A DNA stretch of 64,000 nucleotides from Paenibacillus timonensis (lineage in GTDB: Bacteria > Bacillota > Bacilli > Paenibacillales > Paenibacillaceae). The notes beneath the pieces were generated by a model, which was given only the letters and a program-made list of their open reading frames with translations, had not been told where the DNA came from and did not search any database. Each line of letters begins with the position of its first letter. The first letter of the stretch is position 1. This document shows, piece after piece, positions 1-10,044 of this stretch. The position numbers and the translations under genes were made by a program. Location of the stretch: the NCBI RefSeq assembly GCF_022427145.1, contig NZ_JAKSXN010000004.1, positions 1-64,000 on the forward strand, in the 5' to 3' direction.

Positions 1-75
1 CGATAAACATGCCCCCAGGCAAAATAAGACCATTTCATGTTCTTATTTTCCGAGGTCTTGTTTTTTACTCTCTAC

Positions 76-87
76 GTAAACGTTTAC
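76..87. promoter_or_regulatory. LacI/CcpA-type operator upstream of the alpha-glucosidase
   Basis: A perfect 12-bp palindrome, GTAAACGTTTAC, lies about 80 bp before the GTG start of the GH13 gene. It has the central CG and symmetric arms typical of LacI-family operators, including catabolite-responsive elements bound by CcpA. A possible -10 box (TATGAT, 98-103) follows, so a bound repressor would overlap the -35 region. Which regulator binds is inference. Confidence 0.6.
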
Positions 88-169
88 TCAACCGCTGTAT
101 GATATGGAAAACGCAAAATAGAACGGAAAAGGGCAATTCTAAGGAGATAGACTAGAGGAGGACAGGTTC

Positions 170-1852
170 GTGGACAAAAAATGGTGGAAGGAAAGCGTCG
201 TTTATCAAATTTATCCGCGCAGCTTTATGGACAGCAATGGGGACGGGATCGGCGATTTACAAGGGATCATCTCCAAGCTGGACTATTTGAAGACGCTGGG
301 CGTGGACGTGGTCTGGTTATGCCCGGTGTACGAGTCGCCGAACGATGACAACGGGTACGATATCAGCAATTACCAGTCGATCATGGATTCCTTCGGTACG
401 ATGCGGGATTGGGAGGAACTGCTGGACGGACTGCATGCCCGGGGCATGAAATTGATCATGGACCTGGTCGTCAACCACAGCTCGGATGAGCATCGTTGGT
501 TCGTGGAGTCGCGCAAATCGAAGGACAATCCGTACCGCGATTACTATATCTGGCGTCCCGACAAAGAGGGAGAAGCCCCGAACGACTGGGGTTCGTTCTT
601 CAGCGGATCGGCATGGCAATTCGACGAATCCACGGGAGAATATTACCTGCATATGTTCTCCAAGAAGCAGCCGGACCTGAACTGGGAGAATCCGAAGGTG
701 CGCCGCGAAGTGTACGACATGATGACCTGGTGGCTCGATAAAGGGATCGACGGATTCCGGATGGACGTCATCAACATGATTTCCAAGCCGCCGGGGCTGC
801 CGGACAGTGCGGACGGCGGGACCTGCATCAATGGGCCGCGGGTTCACGAGTTCCTGCAGGAAATGAATCGCGAGGTTCTGTCCAAATACGATATTATGAC
901 GGTGGGCGAAACGTTGGACGTCACGCCGGAAGATGCGATCCTGTTCGCCGGAACGGACCGGGGCGAGTTAAGCATGGTGTTCCAATTCGAGCTGATGGGT
1001 ATCGATTCGGGCTCGGACGGCAAATGGTGGGGCAAGCCGTGGACGCTGCCCGATTTCAAACGGATCCTCTCCAAATGGCAGACCGATTTGGAAGGGAAGG
1101 CGTGGAACAGCATCTATCTCAACAACCACGACCAGCCGCGCCTGCTGTCCCGATTCGGGAATGACCGCGAGTACCCTAACGTGTCGGCCAAAATGCTGGC
1201 CACGCTGCTGCACACGCTGCAAGGCACGCCGTACATCTACCAGGGCGAGGAAATCGGCATGACCAACGTGCGGTTCGAATCGATCGACGAGTATCGCGAT
1301 ATCGAGACGTTGAACATGTACAAGGAATACCTGGAGAAAGGCCGTACGCCGGAGGAAATCATGGAGGCGATTTACGCCAAAGGGCGGGACAACGCTCGTA
1401 CGCCGATGCAATGGGCGGGCGACCGCCCGCATGCCGGCTTTACGACAGGGACGCCATGGCTTGCGGTTAACCCGAATTACCGGGACATCAACGTGGAGCG
1501 CGCGTTAGCGGACGAGAATTCGATTTTTCATTATTACCGCCGGCTTATCCAATTGCGCAAGCAGCATGAAGTGATCGTCTACGGCAGATACGAGCTGCTG
1601 AATGCCAACGATGAGCAGGTATATGCTTATACCCGCACGATGGGGCAAGAGCAATTATTGGTCGTCTTGAATTTCTATGACCAGCCGGCCCGTTTTGCCT
1701 GGACAACGCCGGAGGCCTCGGCAATGAGCGCCGAGAAGGCCCGGGCGGCAGAGTTGCTCATCGCGAACTATGACGCTGTACCGACCGGCGCGGACGTGCG
1801 GAGCCTGGATTTGCGGCCGTACGAGGCGCGCGTGTATAAGCTGACGAACTAA
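170..1852 (+). CDS. malL: GH13 alpha-glucosidase (oligo-1,6-glucosidase type)
   Basis: This 560-residue cytoplasmic enzyme should hydrolyse alpha-1,6 or alpha-1,4 bonds in isomalto- or malto-oligosaccharides to glucose. It has no signal peptide. The N-terminus WWKESVVYQIYPRSF is typical of the family; catalytic residues are visible as the nucleophile Asp in GFRMDVINM (about residue 199), the acid/base Glu in MTVGETLD (about 246) and the third Asp in NNHDQPR. Length matches the usual 555-565 residues. The GTG start is chosen because AGGAGG (156-161) sits 8 nt upstream. It appears monocistronic, with an operator before it and a terminator after it. The exact substrate (isomaltose, sucrose or trehalose-6-phosphate) cannot be settled by eye. 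Confidence 0.88.
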   Translation: MDKKWWKESVVYQIYPRSFMDSNGDGIGDLQGIISKLDYLKTLGVDVVWLCPVYESPNDDNGYDISNYQSIMDSFGTMRDWEELLDGLHARGMKLIMDLVVNHSSDEHRWFVESRKSKDNPYRDYYIWRPDKEGEAPNDWGSFFSGSAWQFDESTGEYYLHMFSKKQPDLNWENPKVRREVYDMMTWWLDKGIDGFRMDVINMISKPPGLPDSADGGTCINGPRVHEFLQEMNREVLSKYDIMTVGETLDVTPEDAILFAGTDRGELSMVFQFELMGIDSGSDGKWWGKPWTLPDFKRILSKWQTDLEGKAWNSIYLNNHDQPRLLSRFGNDREYPNVSAKMLATLLHTLQGTPYIYQGEEIGMTNVRFESIDEYRDIETLNMYKEYLEKGRTPEEIMEAIYAKGRDNARTPMQWAGDRPHAGFTTGTPWLAVNPNYRDINVERALADENSIFHYYRRLIQLRKQHEVIVYGRYELLNANDEQVYAYTRTMGQEQLLVVLNFYDQPARFAWTTPEASAMSAEKARAAELLIANYDAVPTGADVRSLDLRPYEARVYKLTN

Positions 1853-1864
1853 CCCCAAAAGAAG

Positions 1865-1897
1865 AGGACGCCTGAAACTCGAGGCGTCCTTGATTTT
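1865..1897 (+). terminator. Rho-independent terminator of the GH13 gene
   Basis: Perfect 9-bp stem AGGACGCCT/AGGCGTCCT with an 8-nt loop, followed by a T-rich run. It lies 13 bp after the stop codon. Confidence 0.8.
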
Positions 1898-1967
1898 TAT
1901 GTTCATATTTTCACAAGTTGATGTAGTTAATGGTATGACCTGACATATTTCGCGTCGGGTCTTAATC

Positions 1968-3989
1968 CTAAGCTTTAAAAACGCGAATCTGCTCCTTCAG
2001 CTCGTTCATCAGCTGGTTCAGCGATTGGGCTGAAGCCTCGATGCCTTTGATGATCGTGGCCTGTTCCTCCGAGGAGCCGGCCACCGATTGCGCGCTTAAT
2101 GCCGAATCCTTGGCGGTATTCAGCATATCGCCGACCGAGGCGGCAATCTCTTCGGTGCCTGCGGAGATTTGCTGCGTCGTTGCCGACACGTCTTGGATTT
2201 GCGAGGACACGTGATGGATCGACTCGCGAATCTGGCCGAACGTCACGCCAACGTTCTCCATCCGATGGATGCCCTTGTTGATCTCCTCAATGCTGTTCTT
2301 CACCGAATCCGCCGCTTGGGACGTGGATCCCTGGATGAACTGGATCAATTCGACGATATGGGCGATCGATTGGCTGGTTTGCTCCGCGAGCTTCTTGACT
2401 TCGCCCGCGACAACGGCAAAGCCGCGTCCCTGCTCCCCGGCCCGCGCTGCCTCGATGGAGGCGTTCAGCGACAGAAGCGCCGTTTGGTTCGAGATATCGG
2501 AAATGACGTTTACGATCTCTCCGATTTCGTTGGAATGCGCGGTCAGGCGTTCGATATCGGTCGCGGTCTGATTCGCGGTGGATTGGATGTGGGCCATTTG
2601 CTCGATGGCCGACTGAATCTGCACGTAGCCGTTCTCGACCTCGCCGGCGGCCTCTTCGGCCCGCTCGGAGACGCTGCCGGAGGCTTCGGCGATTCGCTGA
2701 ACGCCGACGGCCATTTCTTCGGTCGCCCGCGCCGACTGCTCCGCGCCCATTAACTGCGTTTCGGTGCCGCTGGCGACGCCCTGAATCGCATGCGTAATTT
2801 CCCCGGTGGCTTCGGTCGATTGGCGGGCAGCGTTTAGCAGCTCGTCGGAAGCGGTCGCAACCTCGCCGATCGTACGGTTGATCTGCTTCACCATCGTCGC
2901 CAGAGAATCGATCATCTGGTTGATGTTACCGCTCATTTGCCCGATTTCGTCCTTCGAATTAACCTTCACCCGGTCGCTTAGCTGTCCGTCTGCAACCTTC
3001 TTCATGACCGCGGAGACCGAAAGGATCGGCTTCACGATTCGGCGAGCCAGGAAGTAAGCAACGATGGAAACGAAGATCGCAGCTCCGATCGCGATGAGGA
3101 TGGAGAGATTCCGCGCATGACTCACTTTCGAGAAAATTTCGCTGGTCGGTACGGTGATGACCATTTTCCAACCGGTACTTGGAACCGTACCAAAGTATGT
3201 AATGACCTCTTTCCCGGACTCGTCGCGGTAAGTTACCGTTCCTTTTGGAGTGCCGAGGATCGCTTTCTCCGCCTTTTTGAGCTCGGCGGTCTTCGCGTAA
3301 TCCTTGATGTTCTTGTTGAACCGTTCCTTGTCCGGGTAGCTATAATACACGCCGGTATTGGAGATCACGTAAGCGTAACCGCTTTGGGCAATCTTGATCC
3401 TGCTGCTCATCTGGGACAGCACGTCCGGGGTCACGGAAAAAGCCACCCCGCCCAAAAATTGTCCGCTCTTATCGCTGACAGGAACCATGGCGGAGATAAA
3501 ATACTTGTCGAGCGCTTCAAGATAGGTCATCTCGGAATAGGCCGGAGTTTTGTTCTTCTTGGCCTCTACGAAATACGGGCTTTTGGAAGAATCCGCGGAC
3601 ATGTAAAGCATGTTCGTGAGCGTGCCGTTTTTGTCGATCACGCTAAAGCCCTCCGACTGTTCGTCGCTTTGCTCAAGCACGTTCAGAATCGGGAAAATCC
3701 GATCCGGTGCGAGCGATTTCTGAAACTCTGGATTTTGTTCGACAAGCAGCTCGACGGCTTTGGTCTTGCCGGAAATCCACTCATCGATCTTCGCGATGTT
3801 CGAATCAAGCGTGGATTGCATCAGCTCTTCGTTGTCCTGCCTGATCACGTCGGCGAAATAGCTGACGAAAAATACGCTGGCGCCGAGGAGCGGGAGGAGG
3901 GAGGTCGCAAGAATAATGATCAACAGTTTCCGTTGAAAAGATCCGGACTTCCCTTGGGACTCGCGTTTCTCTTTCTTGAACTTGAACAT
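1968..3989 (-). CDS. Methyl-accepting chemotaxis protein with extracellular sensor domain
   Basis: This 673-residue chemoreceptor should bind an extracellular ligand and control CheA. Visible layout: short basic N-terminus, first membrane helix (about 22-46), a dCache-like extracellular domain (about 47-290), second membrane helix (about 291-315), a HAMP region (RRIVKPILSVSAVMKKVADG), and a long coiled coil with the conserved hairpin NASIEAARAGEQGRGFAVVA near residue 510. The length is usual for Bacillales receptors with a Cache domain. AGGAGGG precedes the ATG. The ligand is unknown. It is convergent with the GH13 gene and divergent from secG. Confidence 0.92.
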   Translation of the reverse strand: MFKFKKEKRESQGKSGSFQRKLLIIILATSLLPLLGASVFFVSYFADVIRQDNEELMQSTLDSNIAKIDEWISGKTKAVELLVEQNPEFQKSLAPDRIFPILNVLEQSDEQSEGFSVIDKNGTLTNMLYMSADSSKSPYFVEAKKNKTPAYSEMTYLEALDKYFISAMVPVSDKSGQFLGGVAFSVTPDVLSQMSSRIKIAQSGYAYVISNTGVYYSYPDKERFNKNIKDYAKTAELKKAEKAILGTPKGTVTYRDESGKEVITYFGTVPSTGWKMVITVPTSEIFSKVSHARNLSILIAIGAAIFVSIVAYFLARRIVKPILSVSAVMKKVADGQLSDRVKVNSKDEIGQMSGNINQMIDSLATMVKQINRTIGEVATASDELLNAARQSTEATGEITHAIQGVASGTETQLMGAEQSARATEEMAVGVQRIAEASGSVSERAEEAAGEVENGYVQIQSAIEQMAHIQSTANQTATDIERLTAHSNEIGEIVNVISDISNQTALLSLNASIEAARAGEQGRGFAVVAGEVKKLAEQTSQSIAHIVELIQFIQGSTSQAADSVKNSIEEINKGIHRMENVGVTFGQIRESIHHVSSQIQDVSATTQQISAGTEEIAASVGDMLNTAKDSALSAQSVAGSSEEQATIIKGIEASAQSLNQLMNELKEQIRVFKA

Positions 3990-4184
3990 AAATTACCCTC
4001 CTGAGGCTTGTGAAAATATGACTTAAGTTCATCGTATCACGAAAAAAAGGGGCTATTTGGCACAAAATAGAGAAATATGGGACTCAAATCTCGTCGATTT
4101 TTGGATGATAATGACAAATTTCGTTGACTGATGTAGGACGTTGGGTATATATGGATCAAGGGAGCCGGTATAGAAGGAAAACGG

Positions 4185-4213
4185 TTGTTATTCCGAGGAC
4201 GCTATGGTACAAT
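4185..4213 (+). promoter_or_regulatory. SigA-type promoter of secG
   Basis: TTGTTA (4185-4190), a 17-bp spacer and TACAAT (4208-4213), about 78 bp before the secG start. Seen directly; use in vivo is inference. Confidence 0.65.
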
Positions 4214-4290
4214 AATAATGCTGTTTTTGTATCGTAAATATCAGATTGTGAAATAGATGAAGGATGTTTCTCACTTAGGAGGTGGATTGA

Positions 4291-4524
4291 ATGGAAATTT
4301 TGCTCAAAGTATTGCTCGTTATTTTCTCGATCGGCTTGATCGCAGTCGTATTGCTGCAGAAAGGGAAGAGCGCGGGTCTTTCCGGTGCCATCTCCGGGGG
4401 TGCTGAACATCTTTTCGGAAAAACGAAAGCGCGCGGCATGGAGCTCGTTCTCGAACGGATCACGGTCGGATTGGCCGTCGGTTTCTTCGTTTTGTCGGTC
4501 GTCGTCGCTGTCGTGCTGGACTAA
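4291..4524 (+). CDS. secG: Protein translocase subunit SecG
   Basis: This 77-residue membrane protein is the small non-essential subunit of the SecYEG translocon. Two hydrophobic helices (about 2-22 and 54-75) flank the conserved cytoplasmic loop [19 protein letters not shown] followed by [10 protein letters not shown], the family signature. Length matches Bacillus SecG (76 residues). AGGAGGTGG lies upstream of the ATG. In many Bacillales secG is followed by rnr, smpB and ssrA; here that order is kept but with other genes inserted between them. Confidence 0.97.
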   Translation: MEILLKVLLVIFSIGLIAVVLLQKGKSAGLSGAISGGAEHLFGKTKARGMELVLERITVGLAVGFFVLSVVVAVVLD

Positions 4525-4548
4525 CTCATAACATTTAGCCAGAGCAAG

Positions 4549-4582
4549 CCCTCGTTTCCTTTGGGAGACGGGGGTTTTTTTG
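4549..4582 (+). terminator. Terminator of secG
   Basis: An 11-bp stem CCCTCGTTTCC/GGAGACGGGGG with two G-T pairs, then a run of seven T, about 25 bp after the secG stop. Confidence 0.8.
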
Positions 4583-4600
4583 CGTGTTTTTTTGAAACAA

Positions 4601-4637
4601 ATTGTAACAATATTGAAAGGAATTTATTAGTAATAAA
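4601..4637 (+). promoter_or_regulatory. Two palindromes before the GNAT-like gene
   Basis: ATTGTAACAAT (4601-4611) and TTTATTAGTAATAAA (4623-4637) are perfect inverted repeats 12 bp apart in the AT-rich gap before the gene starting at 4721. They look like operator half-site pairs. No regulator is identified. Confidence 0.35.
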
Positions 4638-4720
4638 TGTTAGATTATGTAGTATTTTCGTGGCTCGCGAAAGGTAAAAATATTACAATTTTGGTACAGA
4701 CAATGAGAGGAGGAAGGAAA

Positions 4721-5293
4721 TTGTACAAGCTGGTGGAAACGCTGGAGGAAGGAACCTTGTTTCACTCGATTTGGATGGAGGCCTGGATGGAGAAAGGCTT
4801 TGAACCGGAATTTGCCGACAACGTCTTAGGCCGTTGCCTCGTTTATGACGCCGAAGGGTTGCCGGTGGGAACGGTGGAATTCAAGCCCTACGTTCCGCGA
4901 TCGGACGAGCCTTTGAACGGGCTGGTGCCGTTCGACGATCAACCGGCCATCTTGCTCTCCGGGCCGGGGGAAATCGCCGAGGTCGATAAGGTGGCGCTGC
5001 TGAAGAGGCATCGCGGGCGCAACCTGAACCGGTTACTTGCGACCATCGTTTTATTTGCCCGGCAGAACGGGATCCGTCATTATGTTACCCTGCTTGAGCC
5101 TACGTTGTTCCGGGCGCTGCGCATCTCCTTCCATGTCCCGATGACCCAGGTCGGGGAACGCCGATTCTATAAAGGAGACGACGTCGTGCCGACCATTATC
5201 CATGTTGCCGAATTTTACGAGCATCAGGAACATTACGAGTGGTATATGGACACGCTGAAAAGCCTGGAGCAGGAAACGGTGTTATCTACATAA
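4721..5293 (+). CDS. GNAT-like / acyl-homoserine-lactone-synthase-fold protein
   Basis: This 190-residue soluble protein resembles the GNAT/LuxI-like fold: a strand ending VGTVEFKPYVP, a segment EIAEVDKVALLKRHRGRNLNRLL that resembles the R/Q-x-x-G-x-G/A acetyl-CoA loop region (here KRHRGRNLNRLL), and a C-terminal part with HYVTLLEPTLFRALR. Such proteins transfer acetyl or acyl groups; the substrate here is unknown. The frame is open back to 4637, but a TTG at 4721 is preferred because AGGAGG (4708-4713) lies 7 nt upstream. It stands alone between two terminators and may be controlled by the palindromes at 4601-4637. Family assignment is moderate. Confidence 0.55.
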   Translation: MYKLVETLEEGTLFHSIWMEAWMEKGFEPEFADNVLGRCLVYDAEGLPVGTVEFKPYVPRSDEPLNGLVPFDDQPAILLSGPGEIAEVDKVALLKRHRGRNLNRLLATIVLFARQNGIRHYVTLLEPTLFRALRISFHVPMTQVGERRFYKGDDVVPTIIHVAEFYEHQEHYEWYMDTLKSLEQETVLST

Positions 5294-5306
5294 ATCATGC
5301 AAAAAG

Positions 5307-5336
5307 CAAAAGGCTTGCCCGCGGGCAAGCCTTTTA
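5307..5336. terminator. Bidirectional terminator between convergent genes
   Basis: Perfect stem GGCTTGCCCG/CGGGCAAGCC with A-run before and T-run after, so it can serve both the GNAT-like gene (+) and the chemoreceptor-like gene (-). Confidence 0.85.
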
Positions 5337-5344
5337 TATATCCA

Positions 5345-6979
5345 TTACCCGATGGCGACAGGCTCCTTGGCGGTGTCCGTCGGAACGGAGGTTTCTTCTT
5401 GAGCCTGACCCTTCTCCTTTTCCGGTTTTGCCGGCGAAGAAGCAGGTTCCGCCGCTACCGGAGTAGGCTTGGAACTCGCGGCTGGCTTGGCCTCCTGCGC
5501 CGTCTCGCCCGCGGCGGTAGCCGACAGCGAGAGAATCAGGGCGTCGAGGTCCTGGTAGTGCTGGACGATCTCATGGATTTTGCCGTCCTGGGCTTCGATG
5601 CCTGCCAAGATTTGCTGCGCCGCGCTCATGTTATGCTCGGTGCTTTCGGCCAGCTCCATGATTTCCGCCATAATGCGGCCGTAACGATCCTGCATCTGCC
5701 GGACCGACCGATCCACCTCGCCGGATTGCTGGTTGACCGAGCGGGCATTGCCGGACACCTTGTCCACGTAACTTTGGACTTCCCGGGCTTCTTCTTGCCC
5801 CGAGTGGATCGCGGTGGAACCCAGCGTAATCTGTTCGGCTACACTGTTGATTTGCCCGATTACGTCCGCCAAGATATCGTTAATCCGCTGGGTCGCTTGC
5901 TGCGAGTTCTCCGCGAGCTTGCGAATTTCCGCGGAGACGACGGCAAAACCTTTGCCGTGCTCCCCGGCATGGGCCGCCTCGATGGCGGCATTCATCGCCA
6001 GCAGGTTCGTTTGCGCGGAGATGCCGTGGATCGTCTCGACGATTTGGCTGACTTGCTCGTTCTGGTCGCGAAGCTTCTGCATCTGCGCAACCGTGCCGGC
6101 AATGACCTGCTGCAGATGCTGGATATGTACGGATAAGGAATTCATTTTCGCGCCGGCGGCCTCGGTATTTTGAAGCATGTCGGTCGACAGCTCCTGAAGC
6201 TGGGCCGAGATCTCGGCCGTAACCTCCACGGCTCCGCCCACCTCTTGAACGGATTGGGTCGTTTCCTGCAAACCTAGCGTTTGCCGTTCCAGCGTCGAAG
6301 AGACGCTGCCGAAGGTTGTCGTAATCTCCTTGGAGATCGTGCCGGTGACGTTTACGTTCTCCCGCAGCTGCGAGCTTAGGCGGCCCAGTACGTCCAGCGA
6401 GGTTTGCAAATTCGCCAGCAGCTCGTCACTGCGGCGCTTGGCCTCTACGGTATCCTGCTGCTTGGCCAAGACGTCCTTCTGCAAGCGTTCGCTGAACCGG
6501 GCGGCAAAGGCTAAAGCGACGATCAGGAATCCCAGGAACAGCAGCAAATAACTGAGCGACTCCCGGGGGAATAATTTATCGTGGTAGAAGGGAACGTTGA
6601 AGAAATAAACCGTGATCCCCATGCCTAATACGCCCGAGAACAGAATCGGCTTGTAATTCGCATACAACGTCATGATGCCGATGGACACGTAGACAAGCAG
6701 ATACGTGCTGATGATCGGGTCCGGATCCTGATAGATCAGCAGAAACGTCAGCAGCTGGGTGATCACGGGGATGACGAACATGACGTAACGCGTGCCTTTG
6801 TTGGCGTAGGTCATGTAGGTCGCGATGGAGCAGCAGATGCCGCCGACGATGATCAACGTAAACAGCACTTTGCTGTCGACCTGGATCATGATGTCGGTCA
6901 GAACGCCGAGGGCGACCATTCCCCAAATGATTTTGACGAATAACTTATTGCGCCGTTGCAGAATGCTATTGTTCTCCAT
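5345..6979 (-). CDS. Methyl-accepting chemotaxis-like protein with polytopic membrane N-terminus
   Basis: This 544-residue protein joins about six predicted membrane helices (roughly residues 12-165) directly to a methyl-accepting signalling coiled coil with [20 protein letters not shown] (near residue 325). No extracellular Cache domain and no clear HAMP domain are seen, so it may sense something in the membrane or cytoplasm. The last 70 residues are Pro/Ala/Glu/Lys-rich and low complexity. A GGAGAGGGAGAAGG stretch lies before the ATG. It is convergent with the GNAT-like gene and divergent from rnr. Confidence 0.88.
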   Translation of the reverse strand: MENNSILQRRNKLFVKIIWGMVALGVLTDIMIQVDSKVLFTLIIVGGICCSIATYMTYANKGTRYVMFVIPVITQLLTFLLIYQDPDPIISTYLLVYVSIGIMTLYANYKPILFSGVLGMGITVYFFNVPFYHDKLFPRESLSYLLLFLGFLIVALAFAARFSERLQKDVLAKQQDTVEAKRRSDELLANLQTSLDVLGRLSSQLRENVNVTGTISKEITTTFGSVSSTLERQTLGLQETTQSVQEVGGAVEVTAEISAQLQELSTDMLQNTEAAGAKMNSLSVHIQHLQQVIAGTVAQMQKLRDQNEQVSQIVETIHGISAQTNLLAMNAAIEAAHAGEHGKGFAVVSAEIRKLAENSQQATQRINDILADVIGQINSVAEQITLGSTAIHSGQEEAREVQSYVDKVSGNARSVNQQSGEVDRSVRQMQDRYGRIMAEIMELAESTEHNMSAAQQILAGIEAQDGKIHEIVQHYQDLDALILSLSATAAGETAQEAKPAASSKPTPVAAEPASSPAKPEKEKGQAQEETSVPTDTAKEPVAIG

Positions 6980-7217
6980 ACCTTCTCCCTCTCCTAATTC
7001 GTGGAATTCTTCCTTTATATTGTCGGCTGAGTTTTCATAAAAATTAAGCCTTTTTCATGAAATCCATGCGATTTCACGGGAAACCGGGGCGAAAACGGAT
7101 GCCGATCGCGAATTTCGTGTATACTAAGGGATATACGGGTAGAGGAATATCATGGAAATACCGTGCAAAATAACACCCCGGCACCTGCGGGACAAGCCGG
7201 GTTTGAGGTGAAATCAT

Positions 7218-9920
7218 TTGAAATTAATCACGGAAGCAGAGCTGCTCGCTTTTATGCGGGAAACCGCATATAAACCGTTGACGTACCAGGAGCTGGAGGA
7301 GCATTTCGGCATCACCGATGCCGGCGATTTCAAAGAGTTCCTGAAGATGCTCAACCGGTTGGAGCAGGAAGGACAAATCATATTAACCCGCACTCATCGT
7401 TACGGCGTTCCGGAACGGATGGATTTGGTGCGCGGGCGTTTGCAGGCCCATGCCAAGGGTTTTGCGTTTCTGATCCCGGAGGATCGCGACCACCCGGACG
7501 TCTACATCCATGCCAATGATTTGAAAAGCGCGATGAACGGCGACACGGTGCTGGTGCGCGTCAGCTCGAAGAGCGCGGGCGGCGGCAAGCTGGAAGGCGA
7601 GGTCGTGCGCATCGTGCACCGCGCCGTCACCCAAGTCGTAGGCGTCTTCCAGAACAACGAATCGTTTGGTTTCGTCATTCCGGACGACAAACGGATCAAC
7701 AAGGATCTGTTCGTCCCGCGCGAGGGCTTTGGCGGCGCGGTCGACGGCGAGAAGGTCGTGGCCGAAATCGTGGAATACCCGGAAGGGCGGTCTGCGGCCG
7801 TTGGCCGGGTCATCGAGATTCTCGGGCACAAGGACGATCCGGGCGTCGATATCCTGTCGATCATCCGCAAGCATCAGCTGCCGGAGGCGTTCCCGGAGGA
7901 CGTCATGGCGGAGGCGCAGGAAGCGCCGGACGTGATCGATGAGGCGGATATCGTCCGCCAGGGGCGGCGGGACTTGCGCGACAAGGTGATCGTCACGATC
8001 GACGGCGAGGACGCGAAGGACCTGGACGACGCCGTGAACGTGGAGCGTTTGCCGAACGGGAATATCAGACTGGGTGTGCATATCGCCGATGTCGGGTATT
8101 ACGTGCGGGAGAATTCGAAGCTGGATCAGGAAGCGTATAACCGCGGCTGCAGCGTGTATTTGGTAGACCGCGTCATTCCGATGCTGCCGCATCGGCTGTC
8201 GAACGGGATTTGCTCCCTGAATCCGAAGGTGGACCGCTTCACGTTGTCCTGCGAAATGGAATTCAACGAGCAGATGAAGGTGGTCAAGCACGATATTTTC
8301 ACCAGCGTGATCCGTACCAAGGAACGGATGACCTACACGAATGTGCGCAAAGTCCTCCAGGAGGAGGATCCGGAAGTCACGGAACGGTACGCCAACCTGG
8401 TCGAAACGTTCCAGCTGATGAAGGAGCTGGCCCTGAAGCTGCGGGGGAACCGGATGCGGCGCGGCGCGGTCGACTTCGATTTCGAGGAGTCGAAGGTGAT
8501 CGTCGACGAGAGCGGCAAGCCGGTCGACATCGTGAAGCGCGAGCGTTCGATCGCCGAACAGATCATCGAGGAATTCATGCTGGCGGCGAATGAAACGGTG
8601 GCGGAGCATTTCCACTGGCTTAAGGTGCCGTTCATCTATCGGATCCACGAGGATCCGGACCAGGAGAAGCTGATGAACTTCATGGCGTTCGTCGCCAACT
8701 TCGGCTACGCGGTCAAAGGCGGGAAAGGCAACAAGGTGCATCCGCGCGCGCTGCAAACGCTGCTGGAGGACATCCAGGGCACCAAGGAGCAGACGGTCAT
8801 CAGCACGATGATGCTGCGCTCGATGAAGCAGGCGAAATACGACGCGGAAAGCACCGGGCACTTCGGGTTGGCGGCGGAGTTCTACACGCACTTCACGTCG
8901 CCGATCCGGCGGTATCCCGACCTGGTGATCCACCGGGTCATCCGCGAGGTGATCGAATCCGGCGGGACGTTAAGCGATGCGCGGATGGAGTATTTGGCCA
9001 GCCGCATGCAGGACATCGCGCAGCAATCGTCCGAGCGGGAGCGCATCGCCGTGGAGGCGGAGCGCGACACGGAACAGCTGAAGAAAGCGGAGTTCATGCT
9101 GGATAAGGTCGGGGAGGAATTCCCCGGCATCATCAGCAGCGTAACGAGCTTCGGCATGTTCATCGAGCTGGAGAACACGGTGGAAGGGCTCATCCGGCTT
9201 AGCGCGATGACGGATGATTATTACCATTTCCACGAGCAGCATATGGCGCTGATCGGGGAACGGACGTCGAAGATCTACCGGATCGGCGACGAGGTCAAGA
9301 TCCGCGTAGCCCGCGTGAACATGGACGACCATACGATCGACTTCGAGATGGTCGACATGAAACCGCGGCAGCGCGGCGAGTTCGGCGGCGGGCGAGGCGC
9401 CTTTGACGGCGGCCGGGGCGGCGGTGGCCGCGGCGGCAAGCCGGGCAAAGGCGGCAGCAAGGCCGCCGGCAAAGGCAAGGGCGGCCGCGGCGCAGGCAAG
9501 CCCGGCCGGGGTGGAGCGGCGGCGGGGATCTTCGCCGCCGCCGAGGCCGAAGCCGCCGGGGCAGGCGCCCCCGGCGGGAAGCGCGCCAAGCGCGGCGGGG
9601 CTGCCAAAGGCAGCGGCGGCGTCGCGCTTGGCGGCGCCGTGGCCCGCGCGGACAGCGGCGCGGGCGAGGGCCCGGGCGCGCCGGCGGACGGCGCGCCGGT
9701 GTTCGGCTTCGGCTCCGGCAAGGGAGGCTATGCCTCCGGGACGGTCGCCGTCGCCCGCGATGCCGGTCGCGGGTACCGCACCGGCGAGGGCAAGGCCCCG
9801 GGCTCGCGGCGGAAGAAAACGTCCGCGAGCGGGATTTTCGTCGGCGCCCGGGCCGAGGGCGCCGGGGAGGCCGCCACGGGCCGCAAGCGGGGCGGCGGCA
9901 AGGGCAAGAAGAAGAAGTAA
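7218..9920 (+). CDS. rnr: Ribonuclease R with extended basic low-complexity tail
   Basis: This 900-residue 3'-5' exoribonuclease degrades structured RNA and takes part in tmRNA-linked decay and RNA quality control. Order of domains: N-terminal winged helix (about 1-60), cold-shock OB folds (about 70-225), RNB catalytic domain (about 250-590) with [17 protein letters not shown] and the downstream HIADVGYYV, and an S1 domain (about 635-715). After the S1 domain comes a Gly/Ala/Arg/Lys-rich tail of about 185 residues, far longer than the short Lys-rich tail of Bacillus RNase R; the tail DNA is extremely GC-rich. The TTG start is chosen because GAGGTG lies upstream. smpB and ssrA, its functional partners, lie 15 kb downstream. 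Confidence 0.96.
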   Translation: MKLITEAELLAFMRETAYKPLTYQELEEHFGITDAGDFKEFLKMLNRLEQEGQIILTRTHRYGVPERMDLVRGRLQAHAKGFAFLIPEDRDHPDVYIHANDLKSAMNGDTVLVRVSSKSAGGGKLEGEVVRIVHRAVTQVVGVFQNNESFGFVIPDDKRINKDLFVPREGFGGAVDGEKVVAEIVEYPEGRSAAVGRVIEILGHKDDPGVDILSIIRKHQLPEAFPEDVMAEAQEAPDVIDEADIVRQGRRDLRDKVIVTIDGEDAKDLDDAVNVERLPNGNIRLGVHIADVGYYVRENSKLDQEAYNRGCSVYLVDRVIPMLPHRLSNGICSLNPKVDRFTLSCEMEFNEQMKVVKHDIFTSVIRTKERMTYTNVRKVLQEEDPEVTERYANLVETFQLMKELALKLRGNRMRRGAVDFDFEESKVIVDESGKPVDIVKRERSIAEQIIEEFMLAANETVAEHFHWLKVPFIYRIHEDPDQEKLMNFMAFVANFGYAVKGGKGNKVHPRALQTLLEDIQGTKEQTVISTMMLRSMKQAKYDAESTGHFGLAAEFYTHFTSPIRRYPDLVIHRVIREVIESGGTLSDARMEYLASRMQDIAQQSSERERIAVEAERDTEQLKKAEFMLDKVGEEFPGIISSVTSFGMFIELENTVEGLIRLSAMTDDYYHFHEQHMALIGERTSKIYRIGDEVKIRVARVNMDDHTIDFEMVDMKPRQRGEFGGGRGAFDGGRGGGGRGGKPGKGGSKAAGKGKGGRGAGKPGRGGAAAGIFAAAEAEAAGAGAPGGKRAKRGGAAKGSGGVALGGAVARADSGAGEGPGAPADGAPVFGFGSGKGGYASGTVAVARDAGRGYRTGEGKAPGSRRKKTSASGIFVGARAEGAGEAATGRKRGGGKGKKKK

Positions 9921-9941
9921 GCGAGCAACGGGCAGCATGAG

Positions 9942-9979
9942 AAAAGTCGATCCGGAGAGTTTCGGATCGACTTTTTTTG
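9942..9979 (+). terminator. Terminator of rnr
   Basis: Perfect 11-bp stem AAGTCGATCCG/CGGATCGACTT with an 8-nt loop and a T7 run. Confidence 0.88.
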
Positions 9980-10044
9980 TTCGATACGCAGCGGTTGTAC
10001 GAATTTTCACTCCCCCTTAGAGCCTCCTGAGACCTGCCGGAGGG

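Noticed and set aside
3117-4004. 295-codon plus-strand frame over the chemoreceptor gene
   Set aside because: Antisense shadow of a clear MCP gene.
5297-6136. 279-codon plus-strand frame
   Set aside because: Antisense to the second chemoreceptor-like gene and starts inside a terminator hairpin.
7383-8933. Long open frame (516 codons) on the minus strand
   Set aside because: It is antisense to rnr, whose motifs are unmistakable; the frame is open only because of GC-rich codon usage and its product has no recognisable domain.
8970-10010. 346-codon minus-strand frame at the end of rnr
   Set aside because: Composition is Ala/Gly/Arg-rich and mirrors the GC-rich RNase R tail; no ribosome binding site.
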